Shown here in pieces: positions 1 to 9,366 of a stretch of DNA of 64,000 nucleotides. The notes beneath the pieces were generated by a model. The model was not told the origin of the DNA, made no database searches, and worked only from the letters and a program-made list of their open reading frames with translations. How positions within the stretch are numbered: the stretch's first letter is position 1; each line of letters starts with the position of its first letter. Location of the stretch: positions 806,001 through 870,000 of the forward strand of contig NZ_JADALJ010000001.1 in the NCBI RefSeq assembly GCF_014876185.1, written 5' to 3'. A program made the position numbers and the translations under genes. This stretch comes from Rufibacter sp. LB8 (lineage in GTDB: Bacteria > Bacteroidota > Bacteroidia > Cytophagales > Hymenobacteraceae).

Positions 1-2226
1 AAGAACATCTTAAACCAGATGGTGGATTCTCTGAACATCTTCGCCGGTGAGGTAACCAGGGTAGCTTTGGAAGTGGGTACTGAAGGTAAACTAGGCGGAC
101 AAGCGGCTGTGCCAAACGTAGCCGGTACTTGGAAAATGCTCACCGACAATGTGAACTCCATGGCCTCTAACCTTACCAGCCAGGTGCGTGATATTGCCAA
201 CGTGGCAACCGCCGTGGCGAAAGGGGATTTGAGCCAGAAAATGACAGTGAATGTGAAGGGTGAAATCCTTCAGCTGAAAGATATATTGAACCAGATGGTG
301 GACTCCCTCAACATCTTCGCGGGTGAGGTAACCCGGGTGGCGTTGGAGGTAGGTACCGAAGGAAAACTAGGCGGTCAGGCCAGCGTGCCGAACGTAGGTG
401 GGGTTTGGAAAGCATTGACAGACAATGTGAACACCATGGCTTCCAACTTAACGCTTCAGGTACGTGACATTGCCAATGTGGCGACTGCAGTGGCGAAAGG
501 TGACTTGACTCAGAAAATCACGGTGAATGTACGCGGTGAATTGGCTGAGCTGAAGGATAACCTGAACCAGATGGTGGATTCCCTGAATATCTTCGCGGGT
601 GAGGTAACCAGAGTGGCCCTTGAAGTGGGAACGGAAGGTAGATTGGGTGGCCAGGCATCAGTGCCAAATGTGGCCGGTGTTTGGAAAGACCTGACAGACA
701 ATGTGAACATCATGGCTTCTAACCTTACCACACAGGTAAGAGGAATCGTGAAAGTAGTAACGGCGGTATCTAAAGGTGACTTAACCCAGAAACTGACCCT
801 GCAAGCCAAAGGTGAATTGGCAGACCTGGCAGACACTATCAACAGCATGGTGGAAGACTTGAACCGTTTAGCGGGTGAAGTTAGCCGGGTGGCCAGAGTA
901 GCTGGTGTAGAAGGAAAACTGACGGAGCGTGCCACGGTGCATGGTGTATCTGGTAGCTGGAAAGAACTAGTGGATACATTAAATGACTTGTTAGAGTCTA
1001 TTGTAACGCCGGTGCTGGAAGTGTCCAGAGTGGTGCGTTCTATCTCTGAGGGTGATTTGACCCAGAAAGTAGAAATCCATACCGCTGGTGATATTCTGGC
1101 CATGTCTAACGCCTTGAACCTGGCAGTTGACAACCTGAATGCACTATTAGGTGAAATCAACGATTCTTCTCTGATTGTGGGAAGCTCTTCTGAAGAGATG
1201 GCAGCCAAAGGATTAGAGATGAACAGGGTAACGGTTGATGTAGCCTTGGCCATGCAACAAATGGCAGAGGGTGCGCAAAACCAAGCATTGAAAACAGACC
1301 AGGCCTTCAAACTGATTGAAGAAATCATGAAGGCCACTAAAGAAACCGCCAACAAGGCAGATGTGGTGAACCGTTCAGCGGTAATGGGAGAGGAAACTTC
1401 TCAATTAGGTCTGAAAACAGTGGCTGAGGTGGTGCGGAACATGGAGGAGATTTCTTCTTCAGCGGCGTTAACTGCCAAAACCATTGAAGTACTGAGTACC
1501 CGTAGCCAGGAAATCTCTAAGTCGCTTGGAGTAATAACTGACATTGCCGCCCAAACCAACTTGCTGGCCTTAAACGCGGCCATTGAGGCAGCCAGAGCCG
1601 GTGAAGCAGGACGTGGTTTTGCGGTAGTAGCGGAAGAGATTAGAAAACTAGCAGAGGGCTCCAGAAAGTCAGCGAGTGAGATTGCCACACTGGTAGATGA
1701 TGTGAAGAAAGATACATCATCAGCCGCCGCGGCGATTGCGACCATGGAAGGACGTGTGTTGAAAGGAAAGAATGCTACGTTTGAAGCATCCGGCGCCTTT
1801 AAGAACATTGCTACTTCCAGCGGTGAAACGCTTCGCAGTGCCCAGGACATTTTGGAATCTACTGAAGTTCAAAAGACCTCTATTGGCGACGTAGTGAAAT
1901 ACGTGGAAGAAGTGGTAGCCATTGCCGAGCAAACGGCCTCGGGTACGCAGCAAGTGGCCAGTACCGCCAAGCAGCTTTCGGCTTCCATGCAGGAACTGAC
2001 GTCTTCTTCACAACGCCTGAATGACATTGCAGATGACTTGCAGGTAGGTATTTCGGCCTTCAAGTTGATTAACGGTAACATTGTGTTTCCTAACCGGAAC
2101 AACCGGAAACTAACAGCCGTGCCTGGTTCCCGCAACCGTCCTATGGCCAATCAGGAGATAAACGAGGAAGATTTTTCTAAAAAGACTGCTGCCAAAAAGG
2201 TAAGTAAAAACAGAGGTCAGGAGTAA
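1..2226 (+). CDS. Poly-HAMP methyl-accepting chemotaxis protein, 5'-truncated
   Basis: The frame is open from base 1, so the true start lies upstream. The visible part has tandem HAMP-type repeats of about 92 residues (units starting near residues 1, 93 and 185 of the visible protein, each with EGKLGGQ and GDLTQK-type motifs). A more divergent HAMP unit follows, then an MCP signalling domain whose hairpin tip reads [20 protein letters not shown], the site that binds CheA and CheW. No transmembrane segment is visible; one could exist in the missing N-terminus. The tail is basic and polar ([15 protein letters not shown]). The stop overlaps the cheW start (TAATG), so the two are probably translationally coupled. 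The likely role is a receptor feeding the Che proteins encoded directly downstream. Confidence 0.93.
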   Translation, partial: KNILNQMVDSLNIFAGEVTRVALEVGTEGKLGGQAAVPNVAGTWKMLTDNVNSMASNLTSQVRDIANVATAVAKGDLSQKMTVNVKGEILQLKDILNQMVDSLNIFAGEVTRVALEVGTEGKLGGQASVPNVGGVWKALTDNVNTMASNLTLQVRDIANVATAVAKGDLTQKITVNVRGELAELKDNLNQMVDSLNIFAGEVTRVALEVGTEGRLGGQASVPNVAGVWKDLTDNVNIMASNLTTQVRGIVKVVTAVSKGDLTQKLTLQAKGELADLADTINSMVEDLNRLAGEVSRVARVAGVEGKLTERATVHGVSGSWKELVDTLNDLLESIVTPVLEVSRVVRSISEGDLTQKVEIHTAGDILAMSNALNLAVDNLNALLGEINDSSLIVGSSSEEMAAKGLEMNRVTVDVALAMQQMAEGAQNQALKTDQAFKLIEEIMKATKETANKADVVNRSAVMGEETSQLGLKTVAEVVRNMEEISSSAALTAKTIEVLSTRSQEISKSLGVITDIAAQTNLLALNAAIEAARAGEAGRGFAVVAEEIRKLAEGSRKSASEIATLVDDVKKDTSSAAAAIATMEGRVLKGKNATFEASGAFKNIATSSGETLRSAQDILESTEVQKTSIGDVVKYVEEVVAIAEQTASGTQQVASTAKQLSASMQELTSSSQRLNDIADDLQVGISAFKLINGNIVFPNRNNRKLTAVPGSRNRPMANQEINEEDFSKKTAAKKVSKNRGQE
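17..842 (+). repeat. Three tandem 276-bp coding repeats (HAMP units)
   Basis: The DNA starting CAGATGGTGGA recurs at about 17, 293 and 569, an exact 276-bp (92-codon) period. Long stretches are nearly identical between units, including the segment encoding [18 protein letters not shown]. Further units probably lie upstream. Such similarity allows unit gain or loss by recombination and makes short-read assembly collapse likely here. Confidence 0.9.
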
Positions 2227-2726
2227 TGGAGTCACAGAATATTCGTGATAAAAAAGATGCCTCCGTAGAGGTGAAGGTGCATCTGATTGTCTTTAAACTA
2301 GGCACAGAAGAATACGGCGTCCGGATTGACCAGGTAAAGGAAGTAACCATTACCCCAGAGATTACCCGAATGCCCAAAACACCTTCCTTTATTAAGGGAG
2401 TATCCAATATTAGAGGTGATATTATAGCCATTATGGACCTGGAAGAGCGCTTTGGCATAGAGCGCCTCTCTGGGCAACCAGACCGGCATACGTACACGCT
2501 GGTGATGGAGGCAAAGGACTATACCATGGGATTCATTGTGCGCGAAGTGCCACAATCCCTGACCTTGCCCGTTTCCAGCATAGACAAAGCGCCCTCTTTT
2601 ATTCAGGACATCAACATAAACGAGAATTTCATTGAGGGTATAGGTAAGATAGATAACAGGCTCATCATTGTGCTGGATATCTATAAAATCCTGACCTCAG
2701 ATGAAATCATGGAATTAAAAGCTTAG
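2226..2726 (+). CDS. cheW: CheW-like chemotaxis adaptor
   Basis: This 166-residue single CheW domain (about residues 20-160) matches the usual length. Typical features include the beta-strand start HLIVFKLGTEEYGV and the block PSFIKGVSNIRGDIIAIMDL, which resembles the family's PxxIxGxxNLRG motif. CheW bridges the receptor and CheA in the cytoplasmic array. It overlaps the receptor gene by one base and is followed 24 bp later by cheY. CheA has its own CheW-like domain at its C-terminus, so this is the separate adaptor. Confidence 0.93.
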   Translation: MESQNIRDKKDASVEVKVHLIVFKLGTEEYGVRIDQVKEVTITPEITRMPKTPSFIKGVSNIRGDIIAIMDLEERFGIERLSGQPDRHTYTLVMEAKDYTMGFIVREVPQSLTLPVSSIDKAPSFIQDININENFIEGIGKIDNRLIIVLDIYKILTSDEIMELKA

Positions 2727-2750
2727 TGCCCATTTCTTATAAGAATTGCT

Positions 2751-3134
2751 ATGGAAATTACCGGTAAAAAAAGAATACTGATTGTAGATGATTCATTCTA
2801 CATGCGCACTATGTTGAAAAACATGTTGCTAGATGCAGGTTATGACGTGGTAGGCGAAGCGCCAGATGGCAAAACCGCTCTGCAAATGGCCAAGGAAAAA
2901 ATTCCGGATCTGGTGACCTTAGACGTGATCTTACCAGACAATACCGGCCTTGACGTGCTAAAAGGCATCAAGCAAGACAACCCAGAGATCAAAGTGGTGA
3001 TAGTCAGCGCCGTAGGGCAGGAAGTGATCATGAACGAGGCCTCTGAATATGGTGCTTTGAACTACATCATCAAACCTTTCTCTGAAGACAAAGTGTTGGA
3101 GGCCTTGAACCAGGCATTCAAAGACGAGGAATAG
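2751..3134 (+). CDS. cheY: CheY-like single-domain response regulator
   Basis: This 127-residue stand-alone receiver has all signature residues: the acidic pair D13-D14 in ILIVDDS, the phospho-acceptor D58 in VTLDVILPD, a Ser/Thr-type switch position in VVIVSAVGQ, and the lysine in NYIIKPFSED. It is expected to take phosphate from the CheA encoded downstream. There are no flagellar genes here, so its output is unknown; gliding, pili or another process are all possible. Confidence 0.92.
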   Translation: MEITGKKRILIVDDSFYMRTMLKNMLLDAGYDVVGEAPDGKTALQMAKEKIPDLVTLDVILPDNTGLDVLKGIKQDNPEIKVVIVSAVGQEVIMNEASEYGALNYIIKPFSEDKVLEALNQAFKDEE

Positions 3135-3164
3135 TCTAACGTTTACCGTTGTATCTGAATTCAC

Positions 3165-4292
3165 GTGCTGCACGCGCAACCCACCACTATTAAAATTTTA
3201 ATCGCGGATTCGTCCGCTCGTTCCAGGTTATCCCTCTCCGGCATGCTAGAGGCGGAGCCGTACCTGGAGGTAGTGGATACTGCCCAAACACGTGAAGAGC
3301 TGCTATTCAAAGCGATTACCTACCAGCCAGATGTGATCTTGTCGCACCCAGATCTTACGCTAAGCGGAAACTTGCCGTCCTTTCACGCAGTTTTTGGCAA
3401 AGGAACGTCTAACCTGCTTTTGGTTTCGCAGAAACTTGCTCAGGGAAATCCGCTCTGGCAGGAAAATCAGATGCAGGTGATTGGCACGCAAGGTTACCAG
3501 TTGACCAGGGGAGAAGCAGGCCCTGAAGGGCAAAAGGCAGGTTTACTAGCACAACTGCGCAGCCTTGCTTTTTCTTTCATTAAAAGCAGAGCCAATTCCG
3601 TTGTGAAAGCACTTCCTTTAAAGGTGGCGTCTTTTGAAACAGGGCCTTCGTTCAGCCTTCCGGGTTTTGCGGTTCCACCGCTATGTGTGGTGGTGGTGGG
3701 AGCCTCTACTGGCGGTTCGGCCGCGGTGGAGCATTTAATCAAGGATTTGGAGGTTCCGCAACCTACGGTGGTTTTAGTGGCGGTGCACATGCCTGAAAAG
3801 TTTACCAAGCGCCTGGCCAAAAGATTACAAAAGATAACCCAATGGCGGGTGGAGGAAGGCTATCAAGGAATGGTGCTTACGCCCCAAACCGTTATTATTG
3901 CTCCGGGTGGCATGAACATGCAGGTTCGGCGTAATGCGTTGAGGCCAGAAGCGTTAACCTTGCACTTGTCACCGGCCACGGCTTTGGATTCGCCGTCAGT
4001 GGATGTATTAATGAAATCCGCGGCGGTTTGTGCGCAAAGCCAGGTCATGGGCGTGATCATGACGGGCATGGGCCAAGACGGCACCGAAGGCGCCAAAGCC
4101 ATCAGGCAACAAGGCGGCGTAGTCATTGCCCAGAACAAGGCCACCTCCTCTATTTTTGGAATGGCGAAATCGGCTATAGAGAGTGGTGCGGTCAATGGCG
4201 TGTTCGCCTTGGGCCAGATAAATTCTATAATTGGTCGGTTTGTCACAGACCGTAACAGGAGGCATATACTCCAAAGCAATTTGATTGGATGA
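3165..4292 (+). CDS. cheB: CheB-type methylesterase with a decayed receiver domain
   Basis: The start is GTG at 3165. The C-terminal half (about residues 175-365) is a CheB esterase/deamidase domain with the catalytic serine in GASTGGSAA, the histidine in VAVHMPEKF and the aspartate in IMTGMGQDGTEG. The N-terminal 130 residues resemble a receiver (IKILIADSSARSRLSLSGML), but one of the paired acids is a serine. The position expected to hold the phospho-acceptor Asp reads His (VILSHPD), and no Lys-Pro motif is visible. The stop overlaps the cheA start by four bases. The esterase looks active, but phosphorylation control is probably lost. Confidence 0.88.
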   Translation: MLHAQPTTIKILIADSSARSRLSLSGMLEAEPYLEVVDTAQTREELLFKAITYQPDVILSHPDLTLSGNLPSFHAVFGKGTSNLLLVSQKLAQGNPLWQENQMQVIGTQGYQLTRGEAGPEGQKAGLLAQLRSLAFSFIKSRANSVVKALPLKVASFETGPSFSLPGFAVPPLCVVVVGASTGGSAAVEHLIKDLEVPQPTVVLVAVHMPEKFTKRLAKRLQKITQWRVEEGYQGMVLTPQTVIIAPGGMNMQVRRNALRPEALTLHLSPATALDSPSVDVLMKSAAVCAQSQVMGVIMTGMGQDGTEGAKAIRQQGGVVIAQNKATSSIFGMAKSAIESGAVNGVFALGQINSIIGRFVTDRNRRHILQSNLIG

Positions 4293-5920
4293 AGTCGAGA
4301 GACCAGGAATATAAGGAGATATTCATAGCCGAGGCTCTCGAGTACTATGACGCGCTCAGCCGCCACATCAGCGACTTGGAAAAAAGTCCGCAGGATGAGC
4401 AGCTGTTGGCCGAGATTTTCCGGTTGCTCCATAACCTCAAAGCCAACGCCAAGGCTATTGGGTATTTAACTATTGCCGACGTTTCGCATAAGCTGGAAAC
4501 GGCCTTCGGGCTAATCCGGAACAAGGAACTAACCTTCAGTGATGAGGTGGTGACCGTTCTGTTTGATGGCGTAGACATGCTGGGTGAGTTGATCACCAAT
4601 GTAGACGGCACCGATGAAATTGAACCCAGCCCTGCGCTGTTGCGGAATTTGGACATCATTGTTAACAGCACCGGCGACGGTGGCTCTGAACTGGCCAAGG
4701 TTCAGAAATACTACAACACCAAAAACCTCTCGCTCTCTGACCTCATCTACATCCAGATTAAAAAACTGGACCATCTGCTTAATTTGGTGGGGGAGTTGAT
4801 CATTGACCGCGACCGCATCTTCTCTATTAGCAAGGAACTGGACCATGATGATCTCAAGAGCGTAAGTGCGCACTTGTACCGCATCACAGAGGAATTGCAG
4901 TACAGCGTGATGGACGCCCGTCTGGTAAATGTGGGGTCCTTGTTCAACAAATTCCCCAGAATTGTGCGGGACATTGCCCTGGCTGAGAAAAAGGAAATTA
5001 ACCTTGAAATCTCAGGGCAGGACATTCAGATTGACCGGAACATCCTCCAGATTATCACAGACTCGCTGCTGCACTTAATGCGAAATGCCATCTCGCATGG
5101 CATTGAGAAAGCCGATGTCCGTAAAAAAATGAAAAAACCGGCGCAGGGGAATATCATCCTTTCGGCGCAGAATGACCGCGATACCGTTATCCTGAAACTA
5201 TCTGATGACGGAAAGGGAATAGACCAACAGGAAGTGAGAAGGGCCATTGTTCAGAAAGGATTTCTGTCACAAGATGCCGTGGAAGACCTCAGAGACACCG
5301 AGGTGTTGTCTTATCTGTTTGAGCCCGGTTTTTCCATGGCCAAAGAAATCACCGAGGTGTCTGGTAGGGGCGTGGGATTGGATGTGGTGAAGAATGCTAT
5401 TGATTCCATTGGCGGTCGTATTCGGGTTGACTCCAAAAAAGGCGAAGGCACCACCTTTACCCTGTACTTGCCAACTTCCATTGCCGTAAAAGGCGCGCTG
5501 TTGTGCCAGGTGGAGGAAAACTACTACGCCATACCGTTGATGCACACAGACTCTGTGGTGGCCTTGCCCTCCAGTGAGCTGCATGAGGTTGGGGATCTGT
5601 TGGTAGCTGACATCAACGGCGAAACCATCACCATTGTGTACCTGCGAGAATTGTTCTCAGTGGATCTGCAAGATTACAACGGCAAAAAATCAAAGCTGGA
5701 AGGCGATGTGCAGAATGTCATCATTGTCACGTACAACAACCGGAAACTGGGGCTCATTGTAGACAAGTTGCTTCGGCAGCAGGATATTGTGATTAAGGCT
5801 CTGAGCAAGCCGGTGAATACCATTGAAATTTACGCGGGGGTGACGCTTTTAGGATCAGGCAAAGTCTGCCTGGTGCTGGATGTGGCGGCCATTACCCGTT
5901 ACTTTATTGCCAGACGGTAA
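4289..5920 (+). CDS. cheA: CheA chemotaxis histidine kinase
   Basis: This 543-residue protein starts with an Hpt domain whose phosphorylated His is H48 in LLHNLKANAKAIG. A dimerisation segment follows (LIYIQIKKLDHLLNLVGEL), then a GHKL ATPase domain with N box LMRNAISHGIE, G1 box LSDDGKGID and G2 box GRGVGLDVVKNA. A CheW-like regulatory domain ends the protein. It is shorter than enteric CheA (about 650 residues) because no clear P2 (CheY/CheB docking) domain separates Hpt from the dimerisation helix. It autophosphorylates under receptor control and passes phosphate to the receiver encoded upstream. Confidence 0.94.
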   Translation: MKSRDQEYKEIFIAEALEYYDALSRHISDLEKSPQDEQLLAEIFRLLHNLKANAKAIGYLTIADVSHKLETAFGLIRNKELTFSDEVVTVLFDGVDMLGELITNVDGTDEIEPSPALLRNLDIIVNSTGDGGSELAKVQKYYNTKNLSLSDLIYIQIKKLDHLLNLVGELIIDRDRIFSISKELDHDDLKSVSAHLYRITEELQYSVMDARLVNVGSLFNKFPRIVRDIALAEKKEINLEISGQDIQIDRNILQIITDSLLHLMRNAISHGIEKADVRKKMKKPAQGNIILSAQNDRDTVILKLSDDGKGIDQQEVRRAIVQKGFLSQDAVEDLRDTEVLSYLFEPGFSMAKEITEVSGRGVGLDVVKNAIDSIGGRIRVDSKKGEGTTFTLYLPTSIAVKGALLCQVEENYYAIPLMHTDSVVALPSSELHEVGDLLVADINGETITIVYLRELFSVDLQDYNGKKSKLEGDVQNVIIVTYNNRKLGLIVDKLLRQQDIVIKALSKPVNTIEIYAGVTLLGSGKVCLVLDVAAITRYFIARR

Positions 5921-5954
5921 GAGGGGTGGGAAACATAACATTAAATGCCTGATC

Positions 5955-6578
5955 ATGGAGCTTCAAGTAAATGAACTAGAGCGGGATATTATTAAGGAAA
6001 TTCTTAATATAGGCTTAGCGCGGGCAGCAGACTCGTTTGCAGCAATTGCCAAAGACCGGGTACTTTTAAAAGTACCGGACTTGCAGCTGATGGAACCCGA
6101 GGACCTGCTCAAAATTGTGCGCGCGTATGAAAGTTCGCATATCATCATACAGTCAGACATAAAAGGGGAGTTGAACGGCTCCACCCTCATGCTCTTCTCA
6201 GACATGCACGTGCAGCAGCTGTCTAATGTCTGCCTTGGCTTGCAGGTAGATGGCAAAGACCCGCTCAGTGAGATGCAGGAATCGCTGCTGCTGGAGATAA
6301 GCAACATTATTACCGGGGCCCTGGTCACGCAGTTGGCGAATATTCTGAAAGCTAACATTTACGGGTCTCCGCCCGTGGCGCCCAAGCATGACATAGCAGA
6401 ATCTCTGAAAGATATTTTCACAGACCACCCCTTGTTCCAGCCTTTGGTGTTCACCGTGATCACGCAATTCACCAATAACTACAAGAAAGTGGAATTGCCT
6501 TTGTTGCTGTTCTTTGACACCAACACCTTCATTAAAATTCTGGAGATCATCAGGTCTTATAATTTCCTCACGAAATAG
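5955..6578 (+). CDS. cheC: CheC-type phosphatase
   Basis: The ATG at 5955 (MELQVNELERD) is preferred over an in-frame start at 5880 inside cheA. The protein has 207 residues. It carries two full CheC active-site signatures of the form [DS]xxxExxN-x22-P: DIIKEILN followed by P in KVPDL, and SLLLEISN followed by P in GSPP. CheC proteins with both sites dephosphorylate CheY-P. No CheD or CheR gene is visible here, although cheR may lie upstream. This is the last gene of the operon and ends 20 bp before a hairpin terminator. Confidence 0.88.
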   Translation: MELQVNELERDIIKEILNIGLARAADSFAAIAKDRVLLKVPDLQLMEPEDLLKIVRAYESSHIIIQSDIKGELNGSTLMLFSDMHVQQLSNVCLGLQVDGKDPLSEMQESLLLEISNIITGALVTQLANILKANIYGSPPVAPKHDIAESLKDIFTDHPLFQPLVFTVITQFTNNYKKVELPLLLFFDTNTFIKILEIIRSYNFLTK

Positions 6579-6596
6579 ATAGGAAAGAAACCTTCC

Positions 6597-6622
6597 AAAA
6601 AGCCGCTCATAGCGGCTTTTTT
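6597..6622 (+). terminator. Terminator of the che operon
   Basis: A perfect AAAAGCCGC/GCGGCTTTT stem with a 5-base loop is followed by a T-run, shortly after the cheC stop. Confidence 0.88.
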
Positions 6623-6646
6623 AGTTTTCGGCACACCTTTGAATTT

Positions 6647-6686
6647 CTGTTTTCGGGCTCATTTTCAGAAATGAGCCCGAAAACTG
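6647..6686. repeat. Interspersed palindrome, copy 1
   Basis: The core arms are GTTTTCGGGCTCATTT and its complement around a TCAG loop. The outer CTG/CTG ends do not pair fully. With the copy at 6850 it occupies most of the 396-bp gap between cheC and speDE; the AT-rich stretch between the two holds nothing I recognise. Confidence 0.9.
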
Positions 6687-6849
6687 AAAGCCTTCGTTTA
6701 ATAAACATTTCGGTTTAACGCAAAAACATTAAAAGTAAACACTCCTTGTTAAGAGCCGGCTTGCACATTAGAAATTGCCATGTGACAAATTTCAATTGGA
6801 AAATAGTCCTGGGGTTACAAGCTCTAATGCGCTGAAGGCTTAGTTCAAA

Positions 6850-6895
6850 TTTCCGTTTTCGGGCTCATTTCTGGAAATGAGCCCGAAAACGGAAA
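6850..6895. repeat. Interspersed palindrome, copy 2
   Basis: The 46-bp palindrome has a CTGG loop in the opposite orientation to copy 1 and arms ending TTTCCG/CGGAAA. It lies 80 bp upstream of the speDE start. Confidence 0.9.
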
Positions 6896-6974
6896 GACGG
6901 CCTTTCTTTTCATTGCAGTATCTTTTTTGTTGCTTTGTGCGTCTGAAACAATAATTAGAATCAACAACAGCCTT

Positions 6975-8258
6975 ATGGATGCTTTAGGAAGACACATTCT
7001 GGTGGAGTTTTACAACTGCCAGCCAGAATTGATGAATGATGTGGTGCACATTGAGAACAGCATGGTGGCTGCCGCCGAAACGGCCGGGGCCACAGTCATT
7101 AACAGCACCTTCCATCATTTCTCGCCGTACGGGGTGTCTGGCGTGGTGGTAATCCAGGAAAGCCATTTGGCCATTCATACCTGGCCAGAATACGGGTACG
7201 CCGCCGTGGATTTGTTTACCTGCGGTGATTCGGTAGATCCCTGGGTTTCTTACAATTACTTAAAAGAAGCCTTCAAAGCCAGCCACGGTTCTTCCATGGA
7301 GTGCCGCCGGGGCCAACAAAGCCTCTTAAAGCGCACGGATTTCACTGTAGAAACCAGAGATACCGGCCAGGCCGTGGAGCAAGTGCCAACCTTCACCCGT
7401 GATGTCTGGTTCACGGAGCGGGACGAGAACATCGCGCTTTCTTTGAAGCACACCGGCAACCAACTCTACAAAAAGCAGTCGCCGTTCCAGAAAGTGGAGG
7501 TGTTTGAGACCCTGGCCTACGGCAACATGCTCACCCTGGACGGTATGGTGATGTGTACCCAGAAAGACGAGTATGTGTACCATGAGATGATCACGCACGT
7601 GCCCATGTTCAGCCACGGCAACGTGAAACGCGCTCTGGTCATTGGCGGCGGCGATGGCGGAACGGTAAGAGAGCTCCTTCGTCATGAAAGCATAGAAGAA
7701 GTGGTTCTGGTGGAGATTGATGAACTGGTGATTGAAGCCTGCAAAGCCCATTTGCCAGAGACCGCCAGCGCCTTTGACCACCCAAAACTCAAGCTGTTGG
7801 TGGAAGACGGCATCAAATACATTCAAGATTGCGCAGATAGTGCGTTTGATTTGATCATTGTGGATTCCGCTGACCCGGTTGGCCCCGGCGAAGGCTTGTT
7901 CACTGCTGAATTTTACGGCCAGGTACACCGTTGCCTCACGGCCAACGGCATCATGGTGACCCAAAGCGAATCGCCGAGGTTCAACACGTCGGTGTTTGTG
8001 GAGATTTATGATACGTACAAAGGCATCTTCGGGCAAGACAAGGTTTTCTGTTATCTGGCGGCCATTCCCACGTATCCTACCGGAACCTGGAGCTTCTCTT
8101 TCAGTGCCAAAGGAAATGCGGTGCCGTCTCAATTCAACAGAGAAGCCGCGGCAACTTTCTCAAAAGAGCAAAAACTGCGGTATTACAATGAGGACATCCA
8201 CACGGCCGCGTTTGCTTTGCCCAACTTCGTAAAAGACCTGCTTTCCACCAACGCCTAG
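6975..8258 (+). CDS. speDE: SpeD-SpeE fusion: S-adenosylmethionine decarboxylase / polyamine aminopropyltransferase
   Basis: The ATG at 6975 ([12 protein letters not shown]) is preferred over an upstream TTG at 6927. The N-terminal ~130 residues are a bacterial class 1b AdoMet decarboxylase. The self-cleavage site [11 protein letters not shown] contains the serine that becomes the pyruvoyl group, and the cysteine in FTCG is present. The rest is a spermidine-synthase-type aminopropyltransferase with the nucleoside-binding motif [13 protein letters not shown], the acid in VEIDELVI and the [13 protein letters not shown] active-site segment. One chain would thus make decarboxylated AdoMet and use it to convert putrescine to spermidine. 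The agmatinase-like gene follows after 2 bp. Confidence 0.93.
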   Translation: MDALGRHILVEFYNCQPELMNDVVHIENSMVAAAETAGATVINSTFHHFSPYGVSGVVVIQESHLAIHTWPEYGYAAVDLFTCGDSVDPWVSYNYLKEAFKASHGSSMECRRGQQSLLKRTDFTVETRDTGQAVEQVPTFTRDVWFTERDENIALSLKHTGNQLYKKQSPFQKVEVFETLAYGNMLTLDGMVMCTQKDEYVYHEMITHVPMFSHGNVKRALVIGGGDGGTVRELLRHESIEEVVLVEIDELVIEACKAHLPETASAFDHPKLKLLVEDGIKYIQDCADSAFDLIIVDSADPVGPGEGLFTAEFYGQVHRCLTANGIMVTQSESPRFNTSVFVEIYDTYKGIFGQDKVFCYLAAIPTYPTGTWSFSFSAKGNAVPSQFNREAAATFSKEQKLRYYNEDIHTAAFALPNFVKDLLSTNA

Positions 8259-8260
8259 TT

Positions 8261-9352
8261 ATGAGCCAGCATCCTATGAAATCTATGTGCGACTCCAAGC
8301 GCACCAAAATTGACTCTTTTGACCAAAACGGGGTAGGCGAGATTGGCAGCGGCCTGTTTGGGTTGCCTTTCACCGAGGAGGAATCTGAAGTGGTGGTGTT
8401 CCCCATTCCGTGGGAGGTGACCGTTTCATACAACGCCGGCACCGCCGACGGTCCGGCCGCCGTGCGCGACGCCTCACCGCAACTTGATCTCTTTGACCCT
8501 GAACTACCCAACGCCTGGCACCTGGGAATTCACATGCCGCAGATTCCGGAACAGTGGGAGCAGGAAAGCACGCGCCTACGTGAAAAGTCTGAAGCCTATA
8601 TCAACTGGCTGGAAAATGGGCAACCAGAAGGCGAAAACCATGAAGCCATTGTAGCCGAAATCAACCAGAAAGGCGAGGAACTGCTGCAATGGTCTAAGCA
8701 AGAAACGCTTAAGTACCTGGAGCAAGGTAAACTGGTAGGTGTTTTGGGCGGCGACCACAGCACGCCCCTCGGGTTTATGCACGCCCTGGCTGAAAAGCAT
8801 GAAGAATACGGGATTCTGCAGGTAGATGCCCACGCAGATTTGCGAAACGCCTATGAAGGCTTCACCTATTCGCACGCTTCCATCATGTTCAATGCCTTGA
8901 AGTTGCCGCAGGTCAAGAAATTGGTGCAGGTGGGCATACGTGATTTGTGTAACGCCGAAGCAGAACTGGTGAACCAGTCAAATGGGCGCATCACCACGTT
9001 TTATGACAGCTCTATTAAGGCCAAGCAGTATGAAGGCGGCTCCTGGCGGAAGCAATGCAAAAAAATCATCGCCCAGCTGCCGCAGAAGGTGTACATCAGT
9101 TTTGACATTGACGGCCTTGACCCCAAGCTTTGCCCCGGCACTGGAACGCCGGTACCGGGCGGTTTTGAGTTTGAAGAGGCAGTGTACCTGATCAAGGCGC
9201 TGGTAAAATCGGGCCGCGAGATCATTGGGTTTGACCTGTGCGAAGTGGCCCCCGGCGAAAGCGAGTGGAACGGCAACGTGGGCGCCCGGCTGCTGTACAA
9301 ACTCTGCTACTGGATGGCCGTATCTCAGAAAAGATTAGAGACAACTCACTAA
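8261..9352 (+). CDS. Agmatinase-like ureohydrolase
   Basis: This 363-residue member of the arginase/agmatinase family has the binuclear manganese ligands in GGDHSTP, QVDAHADLR and SFDIDGLDP. It starts 2 bp after speDE, so it is almost certainly co-transcribed. The likely reaction is agmatine to putrescine and urea, supplying the acceptor for the aminopropyltransferase. Arginase or formimidoglutamase activity cannot be excluded from sequence, but the operon context favours agmatine. An insertion after the N-terminal strand (about residues 90-145) is rich in Glu and Gln. Confidence 0.88.
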   Translation: MSQHPMKSMCDSKRTKIDSFDQNGVGEIGSGLFGLPFTEEESEVVVFPIPWEVTVSYNAGTADGPAAVRDASPQLDLFDPELPNAWHLGIHMPQIPEQWEQESTRLREKSEAYINWLENGQPEGENHEAIVAEINQKGEELLQWSKQETLKYLEQGKLVGVLGGDHSTPLGFMHALAEKHEEYGILQVDAHADLRNAYEGFTYSHASIMFNALKLPQVKKLVQVGIRDLCNAEAELVNQSNGRITTFYDSSIKAKQYEGGSWRKQCKKIIAQLPQKVYISFDIDGLDPKLCPGTGTPVPGGFEFEEAVYLIKALVKSGREIIGFDLCEVAPGESEWNGNVGARLLYKLCYWMAVSQKRLETTH

Positions 9353-9366
9353 CGTAACCTAGACCT

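Noticed and set aside
6927-6974. Upstream TTG start for speDE
   Set aside because: SpeD families begin near [11 protein letters not shown], and the ATG at 6975 fits; the extra 16 residues are not typical.
7326-8132. Long open frame on the minus strand opposite speDE
   Set aside because: It mirrors the codon bias of the real gene, has no recognisable motifs, and the plus-strand enzyme motifs are complete.
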